This document shows positions 8,838 through 17,746 of a stretch of DNA of 36,571 nucleotides, in pieces. Each line of letters opens with the position of its first letter. Position 1 is the first letter of the stretch. The DNA is from Oscillospiraceae bacterium (GTDB taxonomy: Bacteria; Bacillota; Clostridia; Saccharofermentanales; Saccharofermentanaceae). The notes below the pieces were generated by a model. That model made no database searches. It had not been told where the DNA came from and saw nothing but the letters and a program-made list of their open reading frames with translations. Both the position numbers and the translations under genes were made by a program. Location: the NCBI GenBank assembly GCA_902794115.1, contig CADBGD010000047.1:1-36571 (forward strand), read 5' to 3'.

Positions 8838-11240
8838 ATGGAAGATCTGCTTGCACAATTGAATGAAGAACAGAAGAAGGCGGTACTGCATGATGAGGGA
8901 CCGCTTCTGATCCTGGCAGGTGCAGGTTCGGGCAAGACCCGCGTGATCACCTACCGTATCGCATATCTGATTCAGGCCAGAGGCATCTTTCCGTCCAATA
9001 TTCTGGCGATTACTTTTACCAACAAGGCTGCCAATGAGATGCGTGAACGTCTTTCCGGTCTGATCGGTGATGTGGGCCGGAATATGTGGGTCGGAACATT
9101 CCACTCCATGTTTGCCCGGATCTTACGAAGACATGCAGAGGTGCTGGGGTATACTCAGGCCTACACGATCCTGGATACCGATGACCAGCTGAAGGTGGTC
9201 AAGGAGTGCATTAAGGAGATGGAACTGAACGATAAGCTCTTTGCGCCCCGTATGATCCAGGGCGTGATCAGCAAAGCCAAGAATGACATGATGTCGGTGG
9301 AGGATTTTGAAAAGGAAGCCGGCGGGGATTTCCGCCGCCAGAAGATCGCCATGATCTTCCGCCGCTATAACGATAAGCTCAAGGCCAATGATGCCATGGA
9401 CTTTGACGATATCCTCTATTATTCGGTCAAGCTTTTCCAGGAGAATCCGGATATCCTGACCATGTATCAGGATAAGTTCCGTTATATCCTGGTGGACGAG
9501 TATCAGGATACGAACCACTGCCAGTACCTGATGATCCAGCTTCTGGCCAAGCGCTATAGAAATCTCTGCGTCGTCGGTGACGATGACCAGTCTATCTACT
9601 CGTTCCGTGGCGCTGATCTTCGGAATATCCTCGATTTTGAAAAGGATTTCAAGGATGCCGAGGTCATTAAGCTGGAGGAGAATTACCGTTCCACCGAGAC
9701 CATTCTGAATGCAGCCAATGCCGTCATCGCCAATAACAAGAAAAGAAAGAACAAGCAGCTTCGCACCAACGGGGAAGCCGGAGAAAAGATCACCTTCCTC
9801 TGGGCAGACCATCATGGCGTCGAGTCCTATTACTGTGCCGAAAGGATCAGACGGGAAGCGGAATCCGGAGAAGTACCTTATAACGAAGTGGCGATTCTTT
9901 ACCGTATGAACTCTTTATCCCGTACCATTGAGTCGGCGCTTCGGGAAAAAGGGATTCCGTACCGTGTCTATGGCGGTATGCGGTTCTATGACCGAAAAGA
10001 GATCAAGGATGTACTTGCCTATCTTCGCCTGATCTACTCGGATGCGGATAACTATGCATTTGAGAGAATCATTAATGTGCCGAAGCGTGGTATTGGTGAT
10101 GCCAGTGTGGAAAGGATCCTGGCCATCGCGGAGAGTGAGCAGATCTCGGCTCTGGAAGTATGCCGGAAGGCGACGATGTATCCTGAACTTTCCCGGGCGG
10201 CCGGAAAACTTTACGATTTTTCCATGCTGATCGATGATCTTCGGAAAGTCTTGAGTGAAGATCAGGCATCCTTCTCGGAATATATCGAATATGTGCAGGA
10301 TAAGACCGGCATCGTCGGAGAGATCATCGAGCAGAGAGAGAAAAAGGGCGAGATGGTAGACCGCGTGGAGAACCTGAAAGAACTTCTTTCTGAAGCCGTG
10401 GAATTTGAGACCCGGAGAAAAGCCGAGATCGAGCAGTCCATGAATCTGCCGGAAAGCGATCCGGCGGAAGCGGCTCTTTTGGCAGAGGAGCCCAGTTTCG
10501 GAGCGGACCTGACCGGTATTCTGGGTGCGTATCTGCAGAATGCGGCATTGTATTCGGAAGGAGATAATGCGGATGATTCCGAAGAGTTTGTCCGCCTGAT
10601 GACCATTCACAGCGCCAAGGGTCTGGAGTTTACTTCCGTATATCTGGTCGGTGCCGATGAGACGATCTTTCCCAGCGCCCGTGCTCTGGACGAAGAGGGC
10701 GGCATCGAAGAAGAACGCCGTCTGATGTATGTTGCGATCACCCGTGCGAAGAAGAAACTGACGATCGTGTCTGCCCGAAGCCGTATGCTTTTTGGAAAGA
10801 CAACGAATCTGATGCCGTCGAGATTTCTCAAAGAGATCCCGAGAGAATACCTCAATCCCATTGCCAGCAAGCGCCAGGAAGTACCGAAGGAGACAGTCAA
10901 TCCCAGGTACGGCAGAGAATACGGAAGTGCCGGAGGAAGAGATTTCGGCGGATATGGGGCCGGCCGGGTCAGCGTCAGTGCGATTCCGGAAGGATCCGGA
11001 AACAGTACGGCCAAGCCCTATGTTCCGGTATTCCAGAAGAAGCCGGCAGCGGCATCTTCCACATCGGATTTCACACCCGAAACCATCGGCAAGGGTATGC
11101 ACGTGAATCATCCCCGTTTTGGCGAGGGTATCGTGGTATCCTGCGAGAAGGTGGCCGGAGATGCGCTGGTCTGCGTGGATTTTGACGGCATGAAGAAGAA
11201 TATGCTCCTCAATAAATCCGGCCTGAAAAAGTGCGATTAA
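8838..11240 (+). CDS. pcrA: ATP-dependent 3'-5' DNA helicase PcrA (UvrD family)
   Basis: PcrA is a superfamily 1A helicase that unwinds DNA in nucleotide excision repair and rolling-circle replication, and strips proteins such as RecA from DNA. All helicase motifs are readable in order: Walker A LAGAGSGKTRVIT (about 26-38), TFTNKAANEM, Walker B DEYQDTNHCQY, GDDDQSIYSFRGA, EENYRST, TIHSAKGLEF and VAITRAKKKL. A low-complexity Gly/Pro linker follows, then the small C-terminal PcrA-type domain (IGKGMHVNHPRFGEGIV) that contacts RNA polymerase in Bacillus. The 800-residue length is slightly above the usual 730-750. The ATG at 8838 has GGGAGGAACC directly upstream; the frame is open back to 8796 but that ATG overlaps the -10 box. 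It heads a plus-strand block with two nucleotide phosphohydrolases. Confidence 0.96.
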   Translation: MEDLLAQLNEEQKKAVLHDEGPLLILAGAGSGKTRVITYRIAYLIQARGIFPSNILAITFTNKAANEMRERLSGLIGDVGRNMWVGTFHSMFARILRRHAEVLGYTQAYTILDTDDQLKVVKECIKEMELNDKLFAPRMIQGVISKAKNDMMSVEDFEKEAGGDFRRQKIAMIFRRYNDKLKANDAMDFDDILYYSVKLFQENPDILTMYQDKFRYILVDEYQDTNHCQYLMIQLLAKRYRNLCVVGDDDQSIYSFRGADLRNILDFEKDFKDAEVIKLEENYRSTETILNAANAVIANNKKRKNKQLRTNGEAGEKITFLWADHHGVESYYCAERIRREAESGEVPYNEVAILYRMNSLSRTIESALREKGIPYRVYGGMRFYDRKEIKDVLAYLRLIYSDADNYAFERIINVPKRGIGDASVERILAIAESEQISALEVCRKATMYPELSRAAGKLYDFSMLIDDLRKVLSEDQASFSEYIEYVQDKTGIVGEIIEQREKKGEMVDRVENLKELLSEAVEFETRRKAEIEQSMNLPESDPAEAALLAEEPSFGADLTGILGAYLQNAALYSEGDNADDSEEFVRLMTIHSAKGLEFTSVYLVGADETIFPSARALDEEGGIEEERRLMYVAITRAKKKLTIVSARSRMLFGKTTNLMPSRFLKEIPREYLNPIASKRQEVPKETVNPRYGREYGSAGGRDFGGYGAGRVSVSAIPEGSGNSTAKPYVPVFQKKPAAASSTSDFTPETIGKGMHVNHPRFGEGIVVSCEKVAGDALVCVDFDGMKKNMLLNKSGLKKCD

Positions 11241-11249
11241 GGAGAATCG

Positions 11250-11258
11250 TGCTATACT
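11250..11258 (+). promoter_or_regulatory. Extended -10 promoter upstream of the dGTPase-like gene
   Basis: TGCTATACT fits an extended -10 (TG, one base, TATACT) in the 48-base gap after pcrA. No good -35 is seen. It could add expression to read-through from pcrA. Confidence 0.4.
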
Positions 11259-11288
11259 AAAAGATGCAAGTGAAAGGAGGCGACGACC

Positions 11289-12518
11289 ATGGACCATCAG
11301 GAACCATCGCTGTTTGAAGAATTTCCCGCTGCATTTTCGCATATTTCGGAGAAGACGCCGGCATTCGAGAATCCTCGGGATAAAGAGCTGCTGACGATCC
11401 TTCGTGATGAACGGGAAAAGTATCTGTCGCCTTATGCTTTCAAAACGAAGAACAGCCGCGGACGGATGAGGGAGGAAGAGCCCTGCCCGGTACGATCTCC
11501 ATTTGAACGGGATACCGGACGTATTATCTACTCGCAGGCATTCCGTCGTCTCCGCCATAAGACACAGGTCTTCTTTAATGCGAAAAATGACCACATCTGC
11601 TCCCGCCTGGAGCACGTGATCTACGTCAAATATATCGCCACCACCATTGCCAGAGCGCTGAATCTGAATCTGGATCTGGTGGAAGCGATTGCACTGGGAC
11701 ACGATCTGGGGCATGCGCCTTTCGGTCATACCGGTGAAAAAGTACTGGAAAACTGTGCAAAAAAATACGATCCCGACATGATTTTCCGGCATGAGTTTCA
11801 GAGCCTGCGGGTCGTGGATCTTCTGGCTGAGAGGTCGAACGGAAGACCGGAAGGGATCAATCTGAGTTTCGAAGTGCGGGACGGTATCGTTTCCCACTGC
11901 GGCGAGACCTATAGCGAGTACATCATCTCGCCTTTCAGAGAGAAACCGACGGAACTGATTCTGGATCCGAAGAAAGCCTTAACTTCCAAGCCCAGCACAC
12001 TGGAAGGATGCGTGGTCCGGATCTCCGATAAGATCGCCTATATCGGAAGAGATATCGAGGATGCGGTAATGGCCGGCATTATGGAAATGGAAGACATTCC
12101 GCATGCCATCACCTCCACGCTGGGAAGCACCAACTCCCAGATCATCAATACGCTGGTCCGCAACCTGATCCACAACAGTCTGGATAAGGATGAGATCCGG
12201 CTTTCCGATGAAGCCGGACAGGCTATGAAGGAGCTTTTGGAAGAGAACGTGGCGCAGATCTACCGTTCCGAAAAGATCCGACGCTATGAAAATACCATTA
12301 AGAATGCCCTGGAAGGTCTTTTTGAAGGCCTGATGGGCGCTATGCAGGACAAGGAAAAAGCAGAGCGCTCCAATAACACGGTATTCCGGGATATTGCCAA
12401 ATATACCCGCGATTACCCCATCAAGGGCGCCAATGACGTACAGATCGTCGTGGATTATATTTCCGGCATGACCGATTCTTATGCCACGGCCTGCTACGAA
12501 AAGATCTACTGGATCTGA
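11289..12518 (+). CDS. dgt: Deoxyguanosinetriphosphate triphosphohydrolase-like HD protein
   Basis: Members of this family split dNTPs into deoxynucleoside and triphosphate, limiting dNTP pools. The HD metal-binding set is visible: His109 in SRLEHV, His138-Asp139 in ALGHDLGHAPFGHTG, and a later Asp in VVRISDKIAYIGRDIEDA. The sequence before it, GRIIYSQAFRRLRHKTQVF, is the standard dGTPase opening. At 409 residues it is of normal size for the shorter bacterial branch; an approximately 70-residue extension precedes the HD core. The AAAGGAGG site is about 9 bases before the ATG. It lies 48 bases after pcrA and 20 bases before a second HD-domain nucleotidase. Substrate preference cannot be read from sequence, since the dgt-like branch often acts on several dNTPs. 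Confidence 0.9.
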   Translation: MDHQEPSLFEEFPAAFSHISEKTPAFENPRDKELLTILRDEREKYLSPYAFKTKNSRGRMREEEPCPVRSPFERDTGRIIYSQAFRRLRHKTQVFFNAKNDHICSRLEHVIYVKYIATTIARALNLNLDLVEAIALGHDLGHAPFGHTGEKVLENCAKKYDPDMIFRHEFQSLRVVDLLAERSNGRPEGINLSFEVRDGIVSHCGETYSEYIISPFREKPTELILDPKKALTSKPSTLEGCVVRISDKIAYIGRDIEDAVMAGIMEMEDIPHAITSTLGSTNSQIINTLVRNLIHNSLDKDEIRLSDEAGQAMKELLEENVAQIYRSEKIRRYENTIKNALEGLFEGLMGAMQDKEKAERSNNTVFRDIAKYTRDYPIKGANDVQIVVDYISGMTDSYATACYEKIYWI

Positions 12519-12538
12519 TAAGAAAAGGAAAAAGAATA

Positions 12539-13150
12539 ATGGAGAACAAGGAAGAACAATACAATTTCTATGCCATGCTGGACAGAATGCAGTATATCCA
12601 GCGTTGGGGCCTGATGCGCAATACCCGCACAGAGAACCTGAAAGAACATAGCTTTGACGTGGCCGTGATCGCCCATTCTCTCGCTTTGATCCATAACCGG
12701 ATCTTAAAGCTCGATCCCGTCGATCCGTTTCTGACCATGGGAGAAGCACTGTATCACGATGTTTCCGAGATCATTACCGGCGATATGCCGACACCGATCA
12801 AGTACAAGAACAAGGAACTGAAGACTGCGTATAAAGAGGTGGAAGCCCAGGCTGCGGAGAATCTTCTGGCCCTGCTTCCGGACGAACTGAAGGCGGATTA
12901 CAGTGATATGCTGCTTCCGGATCTGGCCGATGAAAAGAGAAAAGAGATACACCGTCTGGTGAAGGCGGCGGACCGCCTTTCTGCTTTTATCAAGTGCCTA
13001 ATGGAAGAAAAGGCCTATAACGACGAGTTCCGATCTGCGAAAGAGAGTATCGAGGAATCGATCCATCAGCTGAACTGCGAAGAAGCAGAGTATTATTTGG
13101 CACATTTTGTGCCGCCCTATGGCATGACATTGGACGAGATCAGTAAATAA
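12539..13150 (+). CDS. yfbR: YfbR-like 5'-deoxynucleotidase (HD domain)
   Basis: YfbR-type enzymes remove the 5' phosphate from deoxyribonucleoside monophosphates. The 203-residue protein matches in length and has MQYIQRWGLMRNTRTENLKEHS at the start. Its metal ligands are His37, the His73-Asp74 pair in ALYHDVSEIITGD, and probably Asp127 in PDLADEKRKE. MPTPIKYKN after the HD motif is a family hallmark. It sits 20 bases after the dGTPase-like gene and 8 bases before the next gene, which indicates one operon. A polyanion-type HD phosphohydrolase with another substrate is the main alternative, since the family is functionally broad. Confidence 0.87.
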   Translation: MENKEEQYNFYAMLDRMQYIQRWGLMRNTRTENLKEHSFDVAVIAHSLALIHNRILKLDPVDPFLTMGEALYHDVSEIITGDMPTPIKYKNKELKTAYKEVEAQAAENLLALLPDELKADYSDMLLPDLADEKRKEIHRLVKAADRLSAFIKCLMEEKAYNDEFRSAKESIEESIHQLNCEEAEYYLAHFVPPYGMTLDEISK

Positions 13151-13158
13151 GGAGCCAC

Positions 13159-15708
13159 ATGGGAGACCGATTCCGAAAACTTTATATTGTGCTGGCGATC
13201 ACCGTCGGCGTGGTGGGTCTGATCTTTTTAGGCGTGATCAGCAGTGCGCTGATCAGCCTGGATAAAGAAAAAGCACTGTCGGCGGATGCTAGAGATGCCA
13301 TGTATCGTACCGCCGTGCTGACAAAGACCGAATCTGCACTTCCTTATTGGGAAAGAGAAGTGCAGATGGGGCATTTCAGCGTCAGTGATTTTGTAGAAAA
13401 CCAGTTTACATCCCACGATTATCTTCTGGCGGAAAAATCCGACGCGGATTTCGCGGCGGATCTGGCCTGCGTGGCGTACAACGATGCATTTTCCACAGAA
13501 AAGATCGAACCGCTTTTGGAGAACGGCTCCCGCCGGTATGCGGTGGAAAAGATCTTAAGTGATGTGGACCCGGCCTATGCGCCGCTTTCCGGTTTTTCCG
13601 ACAAAAAGGGAACTTCCTGCGGGGGAGTGCAGATCTTAAGTCCGCTTCAGAACGAGGAAGGCTATGCTTTCGGTATCCGGCGGATCGATGGCACCATGAG
13701 CGTGGACGGAAAAGAGATGCGGGCGGATTTCTTTGTGGACCGGTCCCTTCGTCCGGGCGAGATCCACGTGCCCTCGGTATCCGGACAGGTCAAGTTCACC
13801 ATGGAATGGGATACCTTTGGAGAGATCCCCGGCGAACACGATATCGTGATCCTGCTTCGCACTTCGGATGGACGGGGACAGGTACTGACCGGAGGAAGAG
13901 TCAAGATCCCTGCATTTACGGAACTGGAAAATGACAGCGTAGTCCCTTCCCGGATCGAGGCAGGTACACAGGAATCCTGGTACAGACTGGATGCCAAGGA
14001 GAGAAATGCCTACGTCAATCTTTTAGAAGCAACATCAGATGTTTCCGCGTCTCTCTACGACCGTTACGGCAACCTGATCGGCACGAATGATCTGCATAAT
14101 GTGGACTATGAGGTGCTTCGGGCACTTCGGCAGGACGATGAGGTCCTGATGCCGGAAGAAGGGGCGGAAACGGCTCCCAATGCATTTTTTGTACGGATCA
14201 AAAGAAGCGAGACCTCAGCTCCCTCTGTGGCGGAAATCGACTATACTCTGGTGCAGAGTAAAGAAGTGGCGCTGACAGACGAGACAGGTTATTTGGCGGT
14301 GTTAAGTGATGTCGGTCCGGTACCGACGCCCCGTCCGTCTGCTTCGGTCACAGATGAAGAAAAAGATACGCCGGTGACTTGCCGCAACGAAGCCGGAAAA
14401 GATATGGAATTTACGAAAGCCAGCCTGACTTTCCTCCCTCTGAACGGCTATCTGACAGAGCTTGCATTTACCGGGCAGGACGGAAAAGATCTTGCCATCT
14501 ATCCGGAATTCGACATGAAGACCTTTGACTACGGAATCGTCGGTGACAGTTTGTCTGAGGTGGGCATCCGCTATACCTCCATCGAGGGATACAGCGCGAA
14601 GGTGCAGATCTCAAACAGCGGGGCGCTGATGCCGAATTTTGACGGCGAAAAAGTGGAGATCCAGGAAGGAGAAAACGATCTGGAGGTGACTGTCACCTCG
14701 GCAGATGGCGCGGCACGGACATACCGCCTGTATCTTCTGAAGGGGCAGGACAGCGAAGGTTTCCGGAAAAACACATTGTCGCAGTTCCCGGAATCATACG
14801 CGGACGGATTGTGGCTCCTTCACAGTCTTCATCCGAAATACCAGTTTGAAGCGTTCCGGACCAATATGGATTTTACGGAGGTGCTGGATAACGAGGATAA
14901 AGGCAGCAGAAGCCTTGCCAGTTCCACCTATAACCCGGACTGGGTCAAGCCGGGAAGCCCTGTATACGATGGAAAGTCCTGGAAAGCGGCAAGACGGGAA
15001 GTGGTCGCCTATTTCATGGATCCGAGAAACTTCCTGACACCGACAGGTGTATTTCAATTCGAAAAACTCTCTTTCGATGAACGCGTCCACACATTAGAGG
15101 GAATTGCTGCCGTGACAAAGAATTCTTTCCTGGATTCAGATGATCCGGACTATAACGAGATCCTTCTGGAGGCCGGAAAGACAGCAAATGTGTCTCCCTA
15201 TTTCCTTACGAGCCGGATCATCCAGGAAATGGGAAGAGATGGTGAGTCCAAACTTGCGCACGGCACACTTCCGGGATATGAAGGTTATTTCAATTTCTAC
15301 AACATCGGCTCCACTCCGGATCCGTCGGTGAAGGACGGCGCCCTGATCAATGGTGCCAAGTATGCCAAATACGGTTCCAAGCCGGAGGAGAAGAAGATCA
15401 CAAAGGAAGAGGAAGCGCTCCTGCTTCCCTGGGACAGCCCGGAAAAGGCCATTTGCGGCGGTGCGATGTGGATCGCCAAGAGTTATATCGAGATCGGACA
15501 GGACACGCTGTATTTCCAGAAGTTTGACCTGATCGACAACAAGGACGGCCTTTACGAGCACCAGTATGCCCAGAACATTTCGATGGCTTCCAATGAGTCC
15601 ATCCGTTACTATACCGCTTATGCTTCCCAGGACATGCTGGAAAGTTCTTTTGTCTTTGTGATCCCGGTTTATGAATCCATGCCGGAAGAATACGGAAAAG
15701 CCCCGTAA
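13159..15708 (+). CDS. Membrane-anchored N-acetylglucosaminidase with cadherin-like domain
   Basis: This 849-residue protein has one N-terminal membrane segment (about 8-34) and a large extracellular part. Residues about 40-390 are beta-rich and unassigned. A Thr/Pro linker (about 385-410, GPVPTPRPSASVT) leads to a cadherin-like beta-sandwich module (about 450-530, ending in TYRLYLLKGQ). Residues about 535-800 form a LytD/Acd-type glucosaminidase domain: FPESYADGLWLLHSLHPKYQF, YFMDPRNFLTP and SRIIQEMGRDG, where Glu690 is the likely acid catalyst, then YFNFYNIGS. It should cut the glycan strands of peptidoglycan at the cell surface. The start has AAGGAG about 4 bases before the ATG. Its placement behind DNA-metabolism genes is probably operon convenience, not function. 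Confidence 0.87.
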   Translation: MGDRFRKLYIVLAITVGVVGLIFLGVISSALISLDKEKALSADARDAMYRTAVLTKTESALPYWEREVQMGHFSVSDFVENQFTSHDYLLAEKSDADFAADLACVAYNDAFSTEKIEPLLENGSRRYAVEKILSDVDPAYAPLSGFSDKKGTSCGGVQILSPLQNEEGYAFGIRRIDGTMSVDGKEMRADFFVDRSLRPGEIHVPSVSGQVKFTMEWDTFGEIPGEHDIVILLRTSDGRGQVLTGGRVKIPAFTELENDSVVPSRIEAGTQESWYRLDAKERNAYVNLLEATSDVSASLYDRYGNLIGTNDLHNVDYEVLRALRQDDEVLMPEEGAETAPNAFFVRIKRSETSAPSVAEIDYTLVQSKEVALTDETGYLAVLSDVGPVPTPRPSASVTDEEKDTPVTCRNEAGKDMEFTKASLTFLPLNGYLTELAFTGQDGKDLAIYPEFDMKTFDYGIVGDSLSEVGIRYTSIEGYSAKVQISNSGALMPNFDGEKVEIQEGENDLEVTVTSADGAARTYRLYLLKGQDSEGFRKNTLSQFPESYADGLWLLHSLHPKYQFEAFRTNMDFTEVLDNEDKGSRSLASSTYNPDWVKPGSPVYDGKSWKAARREVVAYFMDPRNFLTPTGVFQFEKLSFDERVHTLEGIAAVTKNSFLDSDDPDYNEILLEAGKTANVSPYFLTSRIIQEMGRDGESKLAHGTLPGYEGYFNFYNIGSTPDPSVKDGALINGAKYAKYGSKPEEKKITKEEEALLLPWDSPEKAICGGAMWIAKSYIEIGQDTLYFQKFDLIDNKDGLYEHQYAQNISMASNESIRYYTAYASQDMLESSFVFVIPVYESMPEEYGKAP

Positions 15709-15713
15709 AATGT

Positions 15714-15743
15714 TTGCCAAGAGACGGGTTTATCCTTTATAAT
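15714..15743 (+). promoter_or_regulatory. Possible sigma-A promoter before the cohesin-like gene
   Basis: TTGCCA (15714-15719) and TATAAT (15738-15743) are 18 bases apart. The following bases, GCAG, also follow the TATAAT in front of pcrA. The same bases overlap what looks like a broken signal-peptide coding start (ATG at 15710), so the promoter may be real or may be a by-product of coding decay. Confidence 0.5.
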
Positions 15744-15763
15744 GCAGGCAGATAATAGTATAG

Positions 15764-17155
15764 CGCGCGGCCGGAGGAGTTACGGTAAACCTTGCTTTCC
15801 GTGAGGCATCGGCAAGAGAGGGCGAATTCGTGACTCTCGATGTATCCTTCAGTTCGTTCCCGTCCATTACCCGTTTCGGCCCGATCGAAGTCGGCTATGA
15901 TGCGGCAGCTCTTGAGTTTTCCGATATGCAGATCGGAAGAGATATTCCGGATTTTGACCTGACTTATGAAATGGGTGAAAGCGGAAATGCGGTGAAGTTC
16001 TCTGCGATCAACAGTGTCGTGGAAGATGCGATCCTGCAGAATTCGACCGGTGACAATGACGATCCCGCAGCCAGATCCAGCGCCCGCGAAGCTGCTTTTT
16101 CCAGCGATAGCGAAGTTGTCGTCGCCACGATCCGTTTTAAGGTCCTTCCCGGTGCCAGAGGTGAGATCAAAGCCTGGCTCGGAAGCATTTCCGGTCTTCG
16201 TGACAGCGTGCTGGAGAGTGTCGTCGCCGGCGCCGGTACCGGGGGTTCTTTTATCGTGCAGGCCATGGTTTCTTCCGATGCCACCCTTTCTTCACTGGGT
16301 ATGGGATCCTTGAAACTGGAACCGGCATTCGATCCAGGTATTTTCCATTACCGCACCACTGTTTCCAAGAATATTACTGACGTAGCGATCAACGCCGTTC
16401 CCTATAACCTGAATTCATCCGTAACCGTAGAAGGCGAATCCAATCTGGTCATTGGAAGTAATACGGCCAAGGTCACGGTACAGGCTGAGGACGGGCAGGC
16501 GGTTCAGGTATATACCATCGAGATCTACCGGAGCGATTCCCTGATCATCGAAGACGTACATTTGGCGGATAAAGACGGGGTCAATTATGACTTCGTTCCG
16601 CTTCCGGATTCCCTGGTGATCCCGGCGAATTTCTATCAGTCCACCTGTATCGTGGATGGCAACGAAGTCCCGTGTTTCCGAAAAGACGGTATCCTTAGCG
16701 TCCTGCTGTTTGCCAGAACCGCAGGATCGGAGCCGGCATTATACATCTACAATCAGGAAACAGACACCATGCGCCGGTATGAACCAGGGAGAATGGTGTT
16801 GCGTTCTTCTTTGATCCTGACCGTAGTGGAAAAACCGGTGGGGGTTCTGGTGCCGGATGGTTTTTCGTCGACAAAGATCACCTACGGAAGCAGTGAGATC
16901 GACGGATACATTTCCGACGATCACGACACACGCATCGCCTATCTGCAGTCGGAAGACGGTTCCGCCCGCTTTTATGTGGTGGATCCCTCCGGGGATGTCT
17001 ATCCGTACCGGGCATCCAATTCAAGAAACAGCCTCTTTTTGTATTTGTTCATCGTTTGTGCTAGTATAGCGGTGGTTGAAGCGCTGATCATCGGCATTCT
17101 GTTCTATAGAAAGAAAAATGCCTTCCGCAGAAAGGCAAAGCCAAGGAGAGTCTAA
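15764..17155 (+). CDS. Cohesin-like and cadherin-like membrane protein, 5' end apparently broken
   Basis: The frame is open from 15764, just after an in-frame TAG (15761). The first residues, RAAGGVTVNLAFREAS, read as the first strand of a cohesin-like fold, continuing through YDAAALEFSDM and VATIRFKVLPGARGE. The only in-frame start, GTG at 15830, would remove about 22 of these residues and leaves no signal peptide. A second module (about 160-260, SSDATLSSLGMGSL to QVYTIEIYRS) is a cadherin-like beta-sandwich. The protein ends in a membrane segment (LFLYLFIVCASIAVVEALI) and a strongly basic tail, so it should be anchored with its domains outside. It follows another cadherin-like protein and abuts gtrA without a gap. 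Cohesin similarity is fold-level; no dockerin protein is seen. Confidence 0.75.
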   Translation, partial: RAAGGVTVNLAFREASAREGEFVTLDVSFSSFPSITRFGPIEVGYDAAALEFSDMQIGRDIPDFDLTYEMGESGNAVKFSAINSVVEDAILQNSTGDNDDPAARSSAREAAFSSDSEVVVATIRFKVLPGARGEIKAWLGSISGLRDSVLESVVAGAGTGGSFIVQAMVSSDATLSSLGMGSLKLEPAFDPGIFHYRTTVSKNITDVAINAVPYNLNSSVTVEGESNLVIGSNTAKVTVQAEDGQAVQVYTIEIYRSDSLIIEDVHLADKDGVNYDFVPLPDSLVIPANFYQSTCIVDGNEVPCFRKDGILSVLLFARTAGSEPALYIYNQETDTMRRYEPGRMVLRSSLILTVVEKPVGVLVPDGFSSTKITYGSSEIDGYISDDHDTRIAYLQSEDGSARFYVVDPSGDVYPYRASNSRNSLFLYLFIVCASIAVVEALIIGILFYRKKNAFRRKAKPRRV

Positions 17156-17740
17156 ATGAGCGAGAATAAGGAAGTTTCCGGTCTGAAGAAACTGATGAAG
17201 AATAAGAAATTCCAGGAGCTGTTCTGGTATTTCGTTTTCGGTGTCCTGACCACTTTGGTGAACCTTGTTACCTTCGCACTTTTAGACAAACTCATTAACG
17301 CCAAATGGCCGGTAAAAGTATTTAAATGGGACTTCGACCTTTTCGACCTGTTTATCAATGTCATCGCCTGGGTCGTGGCGATCGTATTTGCTTATGTGAC
17401 AAATAAACTGTTCGTGTTCCACACCAAAGGAAATGTCCTTAAAGAATTTATCAGCTTTGTCGTGGCACGCCTGTTTACGTTCTTTGCGTTTGAACTGGGA
17501 CTTTTCTCTCTGAGCATTATGGTGATGGAAAATGCACTGAATATGCCGAAGGATGACCTGTTCCTTTCCTTCCTGAGCTTTGATGTGACCAATAAATACC
17601 TTGTGAAGCTTTTCATCGCGGTATTTGTCGTAGTCGCCAACTATATCTTCAGCAAGCTTTTCATCTTTAAAAAAGAAAAGCCTGACGGGAAGGAAACTTC
17701 CGCCGAGTCTGAAGAAACAGCGGAAAAGAAAGAGGCGTGA
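17156..17740 (+). CDS. GtrA-family membrane protein
   Basis: This 194-residue protein has four hydrophobic segments (about 22-45, 60-80, 95-120 and 145-170). It opens with the GtrA-family signature: FWYFVFGVLTTLVNLVTFALL and later AYVTNKLFVFHTKG. GtrA-like proteins are thought to move lipid-linked sugars, such as undecaprenyl-phosphate glucose, across the membrane for surface glycan synthesis. No glycosyltransferase lies next to it, so the substrate is unknown. The ATG immediately follows the TAA of the cohesin-like gene, with AAGGAG 7 bases upstream, indicating translational coupling. The C-terminal 25 residues are a charged Glu/Lys tail. Confidence 0.88.
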   Translation: MSENKEVSGLKKLMKNKKFQELFWYFVFGVLTTLVNLVTFALLDKLINAKWPVKVFKWDFDLFDLFINVIAWVVAIVFAYVTNKLFVFHTKGNVLKEFISFVVARLFTFFAFELGLFSLSIMVMENALNMPKDDLFLSFLSFDVTNKYLVKLFIAVFVVVANYIFSKLFIFKKEKPDGKETSAESEETAEKKEA

Positions 17741-17746
17741 TCTTTC

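Noticed and set aside
9915-11897. A 660-codon minus-strand open frame across pcrA and the dGTPase-like gene
   Set aside because: It spans two well-supported genes and a promoter on the other strand, and the protein shows no family motif; shadow of biased codons.
15830-17155. GTG at 15830 as the true start of the cohesin-like gene
   Set aside because: It would cut off conserved-looking domain sequence (VTVNLAFREASAREGEF) that is in frame directly upstream. It stays the only in-frame start, so it cannot be fully excluded.
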